Below are positions 1 to 6,457 of a stretch of 10,324 bases of DNA, piece after piece (the first letter of the stretch is position 1; each line of letters opens with the position of its first letter). The notes beneath the pieces were generated by a model. The model worked only from the letters and a program-made list of their open reading frames with translations. It was not told the DNA's origin and searched no databases. The translations under genes and the position numbers were made by a program. The stretch is taken from contig DFGG01000109.1 in the NCBI GenBank assembly GCA_002371695.1, positions 75,124-85,447 of the forward strand, given 5' to 3'. Origin of the DNA: a bacterium UBA3756 (GTDB lineage: Bacteria > Bacteroidota > Bacteroidia > Bacteroidales > Bacteroidaceae).

Positions 1-397
1 CACCAGTGATACCAGAGCGCTGTGTAACAGCCTCCTGAGCGGTCTGACCGTTGATGTCGAGCGCCTTTACAGCCTCAATATCCTTAGCCTTAGCAGCGAT
101 AGCAGCGTCGAGGATGCTCTGAGTCAGAGCGATAAAGTCGGCACCGTTGGCCACGAAGTCGGTCTCGCACTTCAGGGCGAGCATGGCAGCAAAGCCATTA
201 ACGCTCTTTACGAGTACACAACCATTAGAAGTCTCACGGTCGCTACGCTTAGCAGCGATAGCGAGGCCACGCTCACGGAGGAGCTCCTTAGCCTTGTCGA
301 AGTCGCCCTCAGCCTCAGTCAGAGCCTTCTTAACGTCGGCCAGACCAGCACCGGTCATTGCGCGAAGCTTCTTGATATCGTCAATTGAAATTGCCAT
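1..397 (-). CDS. tsf: Elongation factor Ts, N-terminal part (cut by window edge)
   Basis: This is the guanine-nucleotide exchange factor that recycles EF-Tu during translation in the cytoplasm. The visible 132 residues begin MAISIDDIKK. They contain the N-terminal UBA-like domain (about residues 1-55), with the family signature LRAMTGAGLADVKKAL, and then the start of the core domain with the conserved TDFVA motif at residues 79-83, which contacts EF-Tu in known structures. The ATG at 395-397 is chosen because the protein starts exactly where EF-Ts proteins start. The rest of the gene lies to the left of the window. It follows rpsB by 33 bases in the same direction, which is the usual rpsB-tsf pairing, so it is very probably co-transcribed with the ribosomal genes. 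Identification is secure. Confidence 0.97.
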   Translation of the reverse strand, partial: MAISIDDIKKLRAMTGAGLADVKKALTEAEGDFDKAKELLRERGLAIAAKRSDRETSNGCVLVKSVNGFAAMLALKCETDFVANGADFIALTQSILDAAIAAKAKDIEAVKALDINGQTAQEAVTQRSGITG

Positions 398-430
398 TAT
401 CTTTTAAATTTTTAAATTGTTACAATGTTA

Positions 431-1273
431 TTATTCTGCAGCAGGAGCCTCTTCCTCAGCAACAGGAGCAGCTTCTTCTACAGCAGGAGCCTCTTCCTTA
501 CGGGGCTTGCGGGCAGCACGCTTAGGCTTAACCTCTTCACCCTCGCCTTCCTGTGCATCAGCAGCCTTCTCGTCAGCCTTCTCAGCCTTACGCTCCTCAA
601 TACCCTCAGCGATAGCAGCGCAGCAAGCGTTAAGAATTACCTCAACACTATCCTTAGCATCATCGTTAGCGGGAATGACGAAGTCGATATTGTTAGGATC
701 AGAGTTGGTGTCAACGATACCGAACACGGGGATACCCAGACGGTTAGCCTCACGAACAGCAATCTGCTCCTTCAGCACGTCAACAACGAAGAGTGCGCTC
801 GGCAGACGAGTCAGGTCAGCGATAGAACCAAGGTTCTTCTCCAACTTTGCACGCTGACGGGTAATCTGCAGCAGCTCGCGCTTAGAGAGGTTTGAATAGG
901 TACCATCAGCCATCAGCTTATCGATGTTCGCCATTTTCTTCACGGCCTTGCGGATTGTAGGGAAGTTGGTGAGCATACCACCGGGCCAGCGCTCGATAAC
1001 ATAAGGCATGTTTACGCTAGTAGCCTTCTCTGCAATCACTTCCTTTGTCTGTTTTTTAGTAGCGACGAACAGAATCTTCTTGCCACTCTTGGCAATCTGC
1101 TTCAGGGCATCAGCAGCCTCGTCAATCTTTACTGCGGTCTTGTGCAGGTCGATAATATGGATACCGTTACGCTCGGTATAGATGTAGGGAGCCATGGCTG
1201 GGTTCCACTTACGCTTCAGGTGGCCGAAGTGACAACCGGCCTGAAGCAACTGATCAAAATTAGTTCTTGCCAT
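431..1273 (-). CDS. rpsB: 30S ribosomal protein S2
   Basis: This is a small-subunit ribosomal protein bound at the junction of the head and body of the 30S subunit. The 280-residue product opens MARTNFDQLLQAGCHFGHLK, followed by NPAMAPYIY and later LFVVDVLKEQIAVREANRLG and GIVDTNSDP, all hallmarks of S2. The family core ends near residue 225. The remaining 55 or so residues (about 434-598 on the DNA) form an Ala/Glu/Lys/Pro-rich low-complexity tail with a basic island (KPKRAARKPRK) and an acidic end, which makes the protein longer than the 241-residue E. coli S2. Extended S2 tails are known in Bacteroidetes, so I do not read the tail as a fusion. It lies 126 bases after rpsI and 33 bases before tsf. 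Confidence 0.97.
   Translation of the reverse strand: MARTNFDQLLQAGCHFGHLKRKWNPAMAPYIYTERNGIHIIDLHKTAVKIDEAADALKQIAKSGKKILFVATKKQTKEVIAEKATSVNMPYVIERWPGGMLTNFPTIRKAVKKMANIDKLMADGTYSNLSKRELLQITRQRAKLEKNLGSIADLTRLPSALFVVDVLKEQIAVREANRLGIPVFGIVDTNSDPNNIDFVIPANDDAKDSVEVILNACCAAIAEGIEERKAEKADEKAADAQEGEGEEVKPKRAARKPRKEEAPAVEEAAPVAEEEAPAAE
439..498. repeat. Direct repeat in the S2 tail coding sequence
   Basis: An 18-base sequence, cagcaggagcctcttcct on the plus strand, occurs at 439-456 and again at 481-498, separated by related GCAGGAG/CTTCTT units. It encodes the repeating Glu-Glu-Ala-Pro-Ala pattern at the C-terminus of S2. Such repeats can change length by slippage. The repeat is seen directly; any variability is inference. 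Confidence 0.8.
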
Positions 1274-1399
1274 TTTTGCTTGAATCTTTTTAAATTGTTT
1301 ACTTTCTTTTTAATTCTATTGTTTGTTAGAATCAGCCGAAGGGTAGTCCATAGGAATCCCAACGGTTTAGATACTAAACTGTTCAGTCTCCTCGTCGGA
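1274..1399 (-). other. rpsI-rpsB intergenic spacer with two hairpins
   Basis: This 126-base gap is long for an otherwise tightly packed ribosomal operon. In the minus-strand RNA two simple hairpins can form. The first (1365-1379) has the stem GTTTAG/CTAAAC and a TAT loop. The second (1341-1360) pairs GGG with CCC and UCC with GGA around a UAU loop, with an internal bulge. I see no TAnnTTTG promoter box and no U-tract, so this looks like a transcribed spacer rather than a new promoter or a terminator. A role as an S2-responsive control element or a processing site is possible but unproven. Confidence 0.4.
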
Positions 1400-1786
1400 T
1401 TAACGCTTACTGAACTGGAAGCGACGACGTGCCTTGGGACGACCTGGCTTCTTACGCTCAACCTCACGGCTGTCACGTGTCAGGAAACCTGCATCCTTAA
1501 GCTGCTTCTTATCCTCCTCGTTGATTTTCACAAGTGCACGAGCGATAGCAAGGCGAAGTGCCTGACTCTGACCTGTGAAACCACCACCATCGAGGTTCAC
1601 CTTGATGTCATACTTCTCAGCTACTTCAAGCAGGTTCAGCGGCTGCTTCACCACATACTGCAGGATAGCTGAAGGGAAATATACCTCTAAATCCTTTTTG
1701 TTGATCGTGATCTTGCCAGTACCCTCAGAAACATATACGCGGGCTACAGAGCTCTTACGACGACCTATTGCGTTAATTACTTCCAT
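1400..1786 (-). CDS. rpsI: 30S ribosomal protein S9
   Basis: This is a small-subunit head protein whose C-terminal tail reaches the P-site tRNA. The 128-residue product shows the S9 signatures in order: IGRRKSSVARVYV near the N-terminus, GGGFTGQSQALRLAIARAL in the middle, and the basic C-terminal run ending in RRRFQFSKR, whose terminal Lys-Arg is characteristic. Length and start match the family. It begins 9 bases after the rplM stop, the standard rplM-rpsI pair, so the two are co-transcribed. Identification is secure. Confidence 0.98.
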   Translation of the reverse strand: MEVINAIGRRKSSVARVYVSEGTGKITINKKDLEVYFPSAILQYVVKQPLNLLEVAEKYDIKVNLDGGGFTGQSQALRLAIARALVKINEEDKKQLKDAGFLTRDSREVERKKPGRPKARRRFQFSKR

Positions 1787-1795
1787 CTTTCCTTA

Positions 1796-2257
1796 TTATT
1801 TATACTGGTTAATATCAATAGTCTTTGGCTGCTGAGCGGCATGTGGATGCTCGGTGCCCTCATAAATATAGAGGTTGTTCAGCAAGCTGCGTCCGAGAGG
1901 ACCCTTTGGCAGCATACCCTTTACGGCATGACGAAGGAACTTCTCTACACCACCGTTACGCTTGCGAAGTTCAGCAGGCGTCTGGAAGCGCTGTCCACCA
2001 GGATAACCCGTGTAGCGAGTATAGACCTTGTCTGTCTCTTTCTTACCAGTGAATACCACCTTATCGGCATTGATAAGGATTACGTTGTCACCGCAATCAA
2101 CGTGCGGAGTGAAAGTTGGCTTGTACTTTCCGCGAATCAGCTTTGCTACTTTAGAAGCGAGACGACCAACAACCTGGTCTGTGGCATCGATTACCACCCA
2201 CTCCTTCTTTGCTGTTTCCTTGTTCACGGAAATAGTCTTGTAACTTAAAGTGTTCAT
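1796..2257 (-). CDS. rplM: 50S ribosomal protein L13
   Basis: This is an early-assembling large-subunit protein. The 153-residue product contains the L13 motifs WVVIDATDQVVGRLAS (residues 20-35), GDNVILINADKVVFTGKK, YTGYPGG, and the region HAVKGMLPKGPLGR with LYIYEGTEHPHAAQQP near the end. The ATG at 2255-2257 is preceded by an A/T-rich stretch with no Shine-Dalgarno sequence, as is normal for Bacteroidetes. It is the first gene of the minus-strand ribosomal operon and is preceded by a structured leader and a promoter. Identification is secure. Confidence 0.98.
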   Translation of the reverse strand: MNTLSYKTISVNKETAKKEWVVIDATDQVVGRLASKVAKLIRGKYKPTFTPHVDCGDNVILINADKVVFTGKKETDKVYTRYTGYPGGQRFQTPAELRKRNGGVEKFLRHAVKGMLPKGPLGRSLLNNLYIYEGTEHPHAAQQPKTIDINQYK

Positions 2258-2470
2258 TTTAAATTTACTACTAAAAAACAGTTTAACTTAATTAAATATG
2301 TACGCACACAAACCCACATCCGAGGTCTAACTCTCGGCTGCAAGTCTAACGAACGCCGGAACCTGACGATTCCATTGATGAACCAGCGATTCACGAACCA
2401 CAACGCCCGGCCAAAGACGCCGCTATTCACACCCTGATTCACGGGGATTCTAAGTCTCTCCCCAATAATC
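2258..2470 (-). promoter_or_regulatory. Putative structured 5' leader of the rplM operon
   Basis: The region from the predicted transcription start to the rplM ATG is about 210 bases, long for a simple untranslated region and more GC-rich than the sequence immediately around it. In the minus-strand RNA several hairpins form: 2320-2337 (CCGAG/CTCGG, 8-base loop), 2358-2373 (GGAATC/GGTTCC, 4-base loop), 2379-2393 (TGAATC/GGTTCA, 3-base loop) and a weaker CGGC/GCCG stem at 2408-2422. GAATC recurs four times and a related GTGAATA once. This is consistent with an autoregulatory r-protein leader, a known mode of control, but I cannot match it to a named RNA family. Confidence 0.5.
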
Positions 2471-2476
2471 GGACTG

Positions 2477-2506
2477 CAAAGGTACACATAATTATGTATA
2501 TGTCAG
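2477..2506 (-). promoter_or_regulatory. Bacteroidetes-type promoter of the rplM operon
   Basis: Read on the minus strand, TACCTTTG at 2484-2477 is an exact match to the -7 consensus TAnnTTTG. Upstream at 2506-2504, after a 19-base spacer, is CTG, a poor match to the -33 TTTG box. Transcription would begin near 2470. The box faces the ribosomal operon, which needs a strong promoter. Confidence 0.6.
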
Positions 2507-2609
2507 AGCCTTTTGCACGTAGCACATCCCATTTTTATGATTATTTAACTTTTACCTGTAAAACTAATACCCTTAAAACCACAAAACAAGAAAGTTTTTA
2601 TAGAAAAGA

Positions 2610-2640
2610 TTGTCTATTACATAAAAAAATTGTAATTTTG
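2610..2640 (+). promoter_or_regulatory. Bacteroidetes-type promoter of the adenylation-enzyme operon
   Basis: TAATTTTG at 2633-2640 is an exact TAnnTTTG -7 box, and TTG at 2610-2612 sits 20 bases upstream as a -33 box. Transcription would start near 2647, leaving an untranslated leader of about 45 bases before the ATG at 2692. A second exact -7 box (TAGGTTTG, 2665-2672) lies closer to the gene, but its nearest TTTG is 24 bases away, so it is the weaker candidate. The region 2507-2609 between the two divergent promoters is A/T-rich and holds nothing else that I can identify. Confidence 0.55.
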
Positions 2641-2691
2641 CAGCCGATATAAATACTTTATTATTAGGTTTGAAATCCCCACGAACCAAGT

Positions 2692-4206
2692 ATGCAGAAA
2701 AACGTCATAGAATATCTGATAGCAACTGCAGCTAAATACCCACAAAAGACAGCAGTTCAGGACAGCACTGGCAGCATCACATTTTCAGAACTGCTTCAAT
2801 CGGGTTACGCCATTGCAGAGGAAATCACAGCCATTGGACTATCTAAATCACCAATCGGTGTTTATATTCCAAAGGGCTTTTGGATGGTAGAAGCTTTTGC
2901 CGGCATTAACATGAGTGGCAATTTCTATGTACCCCTCGACACAAAATCACCGGATAATCGTATCATTTCCATCCTCAATGTACTTGAGGCTGAACTTGTT
3001 ATTACCGACAAGGCCCACGAACAACAAATCAAGGGAATATGTGATAAATCGGTAGTTGTCATTGAAGACATACTAGCCCGTCATACGGATTCCAAGACCA
3101 TTGACTGTAGTTACTTGGCAAAACAGATAGATACAGATCCTGTTTATGCAATTTTCACTTCCGGTTCTACTGGGACACCAAAAGGTGTAGTCATTGCTCA
3201 TAGAGGCGTGATTGACTATATTGATTGGGCTATAGACAGATTCGGCTTCACAAGTAATTCTATTATTGGCAATCAAGCTCCTTTCTATTTTGACAATTCG
3301 ACACTTGATATCTATTTGATGTATGCCACGGGGGCCACGCTCGATATTATACCAGAAATGCATTTCTCATTCCCTGCCAATCTGGTTAAATATATGAATG
3401 AACGCAAAATATCCTTCATATTCTGGGTGCCATTCGCATTGATCAACGTTGCCAACTTCGATATTTTCAAAGACGAGAAACCACAATACCTAAAAGATGT
3501 GTTCTTTGCAGGTGAAGTAATGCCCAACAAGCACTTGAACTATTGGCGCAAATATCTGCCCAACTGCAGGTATGCCAACCTTTATGGTCCAACGGAAATT
3601 ACAGTTGACTGTACATATTATGAAGTGGATCGTGAATTTGCAGATGATGAACCGTTACCTATTGGTTTGCCTTGCCGTAATAGCGACGTACTTATATTGG
3701 TGGATCAACAAAGGGAAGCTAGGCAAAATGAAGAAGGCGAACTGTGCGTTAGAGGGTCATCTTTGGCACTCGGCTATTACAACGACCTTGAGAAAACTGC
3801 CAAAGCATTTATCCAAAATCCACTTAACAAGCACTATCCAGAGACCATTTACTGCACTGGTGACATCGTTTATAAGAATGAACGAGATGAGATCATGTAC
3901 GTAGGTCGCAAAGACTCGCAAATCAAACACAATGGCTACCGCATTGAACTCGGCGAGATTGAAAATGCCATACTCGCCACCAAGATGGTAGATAACTGTT
4001 GTGCCACCTATGACTTCACCAACAAGAAGATTGTGCTGTTCTATCAAGCAACTGAGGAACTGGACAAGGGCAGTTTCCGCAAAGCTATTGCCAACAAGAT
4101 TCCTCGTTATATGATTCCGACTGTGTACAACCGAGAAGAGAAACTACGTCAGAATGGAAGTGGAAAGATCGATAGGTCCTATTACAAGAAACTTATTAAT
4201 GGATAA
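2692..4206 (+). CDS. Free-standing amino-acid adenylation enzyme (AMP-binding, DltA-like)
   Basis: This ANL-superfamily enzyme should use ATP to form an acyl-adenylate and then pass the acyl group to a carrier-protein thiol. All core motifs are present: the P-loop TSGSTGTPKG (156-165), FDNS with Asp201 where amino-acid-activating enzymes bind the substrate amine, NLYGPTE (296-302), YCTGD (387-391), the hinge motif from GRKDSQ to ELGEIE (405-424), and NGSGKID (488-494) with catalytic Lys492. At 504 residues it is a single adenylation domain without a fused carrier or condensation domain, the size of D-alanine:carrier ligase DltA. DltB, DltC and DltD are absent, so D-alanine is only one possible substrate. 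The two carrier proteins in the opposite operon are its likely partners. Its stop overlaps the next gene by 8 bases, indicating translational coupling. Confidence 0.88.
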   Translation: MQKNVIEYLIATAAKYPQKTAVQDSTGSITFSELLQSGYAIAEEITAIGLSKSPIGVYIPKGFWMVEAFAGINMSGNFYVPLDTKSPDNRIISILNVLEAELVITDKAHEQQIKGICDKSVVVIEDILARHTDSKTIDCSYLAKQIDTDPVYAIFTSGSTGTPKGVVIAHRGVIDYIDWAIDRFGFTSNSIIGNQAPFYFDNSTLDIYLMYATGATLDIIPEMHFSFPANLVKYMNERKISFIFWVPFALINVANFDIFKDEKPQYLKDVFFAGEVMPNKHLNYWRKYLPNCRYANLYGPTEITVDCTYYEVDREFADDEPLPIGLPCRNSDVLILVDQQREARQNEEGELCVRGSSLALGYYNDLEKTAKAFIQNPLNKHYPETIYCTGDIVYKNERDEIMYVGRKDSQIKHNGYRIELGEIENAILATKMVDNCCATYDFTNKKIVLFYQATEELDKGSFRKAIANKIPRYMIPTVYNREEKLRQNGSGKIDRSYYKKLING

Positions 4207-5008
4207 AGTCATATCATACGAACAGATACAAGGTTTTATAGAGAGCATCAGAAATCTTCAAAAAGGATATGTAACCAATTTCTTTGGTGACCCACTAAAG
4301 CATAATTATTGGATAAAAACTGGGGCATTATTTTTCTCAGGCACTGAAAAATGTTACATTCTGCTCTACAAAAAAAATGTTCTTTGCCACCTTTTCTATA
4401 TCGCCATAGACATGAAAGCCGTAGAAGAGGCTATTAGTCTTATTTCATTTGAAACTGACTGTGTCATAGATATTGTCTCTAAAAACGATTACCCAGAAGA
4501 GGTGTTAAAACTAAAGATGGTAGGCTTCAAGCCTTATAAACAGCTATTCCGCATGAGCCACATAGGAACACTAGCAGATAAAAGTTGGGAAATACAAGAC
4601 GGTGTTGCATACGGCCAGAATGATGAGGCCCAACAGATATACGACACTCTCCAAACAGGCTTCGACCCATTTAGCGAACAATTACCAACAATCAATGAAA
4701 TCGAAGACTATATTAAGCGTCAGCAGTTACTTATTATTAAAGATAAGGAAACTCTTTGCGGATTCCTGATTTTTACATTATCAGGGAAGACTACCTGGTA
4801 TTTACGTTACTGGTACACAAATCCCGAATACAGAGACCAGAAGATAGGATCCAGACTTCTAAAATCCTCACTTGCTATTGGAAAGAGCACCAAACGGCAG
4901 CAGCTTTGGGTTGTCTCCGACAATGAAAATGCCATCAAGCGTTATAAGCACTATGGTTTCTCCAAGGAATCTATGACCAATTATGTTCTGATCAAACGTA
5001 AAAAATAA
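4199..5008 (+). CDS. GNAT-family N-acyltransferase with a degenerate N-terminal GNAT-like half
   Basis: This is predicted to transfer an acyl group from CoA, or perhaps from a carrier protein, to an amine. The C-terminal half (about 131-265) is a recognisable GNAT fold: YWYTNPEYRDQKIGSRLL (204-221) carries the pyrophosphate-binding motif A, and DNENAIKRYKHYGF (241-254) is motif B. The N-terminal half ends in EEVLKLKMVGFKPYKQLFRM (100-119), which resembles the end of a GNAT domain but has no visible cofactor loop, so this may be a tandem GNAT with one dead half. The ATG at 4199 is chosen over an in-frame ATG at 4154 because the latter lies inside the adenylation gene and adds residues unlike a GNAT start. 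No signal peptide or membrane segment is visible. The acceptor is unknown. Confidence 0.75.
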   Translation: MDKVISYEQIQGFIESIRNLQKGYVTNFFGDPLKHNYWIKTGALFFSGTEKCYILLYKKNVLCHLFYIAIDMKAVEEAISLISFETDCVIDIVSKNDYPEEVLKLKMVGFKPYKQLFRMSHIGTLADKSWEIQDGVAYGQNDEAQQIYDTLQTGFDPFSEQLPTINEIEDYIKRQQLLIIKDKETLCGFLIFTLSGKTTWYLRYWYTNPEYRDQKIGSRLLKSSLAIGKSTKRQQLWVVSDNENAIKRYKHYGFSKESMTNYVLIKRKK

Positions 5009-5044
5009 ACGAGACAACCATATAAAAGAATAAGATTATTAATT

Positions 5045-5821
5045 ATGGAATACATAAGCTATCAGGAACTTCCCACCTTGATGGGACTTGAAAAGGGAGA
5101 TATTGTTCTCTTGTCGTCAGATATTACAGATCTTTTCATACAATGTAAGAAGCATGGCGAAAAGTTTGATATAGACATACTTTTAGACAAGTTCCAAGAA
5201 GCCATTGGGGAAGAAGGCACACTATTAATCCCCACATATAGCTGGATCTTTTGCGAGGGCAGGACGTTTGATTACAAGAAGACCCCTAGCAAAACGGGGG
5301 TTATCGGTGATGCTGCCCTCAAGAGAAAAGACTTTAAACGCACGAAACATCCCATCTATTCTTTTGCTGTTTGGGGAAAGGATAAGGATTACCTGTGCTC
5401 TCTAAACAATGTAGAGTCCTTCGGGCCAGACTCACCATTCGCTTATTTAGAAAGAGTTAACGCGAAAAACGCTTTTATCGGAGGCGCCTCCTTGCGTAAT
5501 TGCTTCACATATATCCACTATATTGAGCAGAAACTAGGAGCGGAATACCGTTTCTCCAAAATGTTTAAGAGTCACTATATTGACGAAAACAATCAGGACA
5601 CCATAAGAGAATATGGCATGTATGTAAGATATCTGGAGAAGAATGTTGTCTGCACACCAGATCCTTTTGTTGACGAGCTTTATGCCCATCACGTTGTAAA
5701 AAGCGGATACATCAACAATATCATCTACGAGGTTATCAAATTCAAAGATGTAACCCCGTTTATCGAGAGAGACATCATTAACAATAGGAGCAAAAAGCTA
5801 TGCAGATTTGATGGGCAATAA
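5045..5821 (+). CDS. AAC(3)-fold N-acyltransferase (antibiotic_NAT family)
   Basis: The 258-residue product belongs to the aminoglycoside 3-N-acetyltransferase family, which transfers acetyl groups from acetyl-CoA to amino groups. Family landmarks in order are LLIPTYSW (60-67), TPSKTGVIGDA (80-90), the conserved KHPIYSFAVWG around His102, ESFGPDSPFAYL (124-135), and FTYIHYIEQKLGAEYRF (154-170) with His158 and Glu161. Despite the name, many relatives sit in O-antigen, capsule or antibiotic biosynthesis loci and acylate amino sugars or small amines. The setting here, next to an adenylation enzyme, carrier proteins and a ketosynthase, supports a biosynthetic role rather than drug resistance. It lies 36 bases after the GNAT gene, in an A-rich gap without a terminator, so it is probably the third gene of the operon. 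Its last 24 bases overlap the end of the convergent MBL gene. Confidence 0.85.
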   Translation: MEYISYQELPTLMGLEKGDIVLLSSDITDLFIQCKKHGEKFDIDILLDKFQEAIGEEGTLLIPTYSWIFCEGRTFDYKKTPSKTGVIGDAALKRKDFKRTKHPIYSFAVWGKDKDYLCSLNNVESFGPDSPFAYLERVNAKNAFIGGASLRNCFTYIHYIEQKLGAEYRFSKMFKSHYIDENNQDTIREYGMYVRYLEKNVVCTPDPFVDELYAHHVVKSGYINNIIYEVIKFKDVTPFIERDIINNRSKKLCRFDGQ

Positions 5822-6457
5822 GACCGTGCCAAGAGAATTGTCCAAGTTATAGGAATCAAACGAAAACTGTTCCTCGTGCCCAGGATAAACCATCAGACCC
5901 ATTCCCTTTAACTTCTCCAACATCGAAAGGGTCTCTTTCAGTTTATCCCGGGAACCTGTCTTCAGCTTCGTGACCGTCCTAATGTTCTTGATAAGTGTAT
6001 CACCTGTAAATAACATATCTCCAACAATGAGACATACAGAATCATCGGAGTGTCCCGGTGTGTATAGTATTTTTAAGAAAACCCCATCCCATAACTCCAA
6101 TTCTTTAGGATAATAGGAGACGAAAGCCTCTTCCCTAACTACCATCGGTCCCTCTTCTGTGTATTTCGAAGCATTCTTTTTAGCATCAAACAACAATTCT
6201 TTGCCATAGCTATTTGCTACATAGACCACACACGAAGGATACCTTGAGAGAATATCATTAATACCATAAATATGATCAAAATGAGCATGGGTAAGGAAGA
6301 TGCCCGAAACGATTGTCTTCGAGTGATTCTTCATCCACTCGAAGACAACCTCTGTATCACCAGGATCTACAATCCATACATTATCATACTGCGAACTTGA
6401 GATAATATATGTATTTGATGTAAATCTCGAATTAACAAATCCTTTGCAACTAAGCAT
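5798..6457 (-). CDS. Metallo-beta-lactamase-fold hydrolase, possible thioesterase
   Basis: This is a glyoxalase II-like MBL-fold metal hydrolase. Numbering from the ATG at 6457 (219 residues), the metal ligands are all present: THAHFDH gives His57, His59, Asp61 and His62; TPGHSDD gives His136; FTGDTL gives Asp153; and YPGHEE gives His194. The ATG is preferred because the upstream in-frame start at 6475 is a TTG inside the KAS gene, and because MLSCKGFVNSRFTSNTYI aligns with the usual N-terminus of the family. The ATG overlaps the KAS III stop by 8 bases (ATGCTTAG), so it is the last gene of the six-gene operon. In this context the natural role is hydrolysis of an acyl-ACP or acyl-CoA thioester, as PqsE and some polyketide MBL thioesterases do; this is inference. 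A detoxifying or editing role is also possible. Confidence 0.85.
   Translation of the reverse strand: MLSCKGFVNSRFTSNTYIISSSQYDNVWIVDPGDTEVVFEWMKNHSKTIVSGIFLTHAHFDHIYGINDILSRYPSCVVYVANSYGKELLFDAKKNASKYTEEGPMVVREEAFVSYYPKELELWDGVFLKILYTPGHSDDSVCLIVGDMLFTGDTLIKNIRTVTKLKTGSRDKLKETLSMLEKLKGMGLMVYPGHEEQFSFDSYNLDNSLGTVLLPIKSA

Noticed and set aside
425..895. Long plus-strand open frames over rpsB (also 1142-1672 over rpsI/rpsB)
   Set aside because: They are antisense shadows of highly expressed ribosomal genes with low-complexity products.
2254..2487. Open reading frame of 77 codons on the minus strand before rplM
   Set aside because: Its ATG lies upstream of the predicted transcription start, it overlaps the promoter and structured leader, and the product resembles no protein family I know.
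4154..4198. Earlier ATG for the GNAT gene
   Set aside because: It lies deep in the adenylation gene's last motif; the ATG at 4199 gives a normal coupled overlap.
2692..4206. Start of a dlt operon (D-alanylation of teichoic acids)
   Set aside because: No DltB, DltC or DltD homologue follows, and the organism appears to be Gram-negative.
5045..5821. Aminoglycoside resistance gene
   Set aside because: The family name suggests it, but the operon context is biosynthetic and no mobile or resistance element is nearby.
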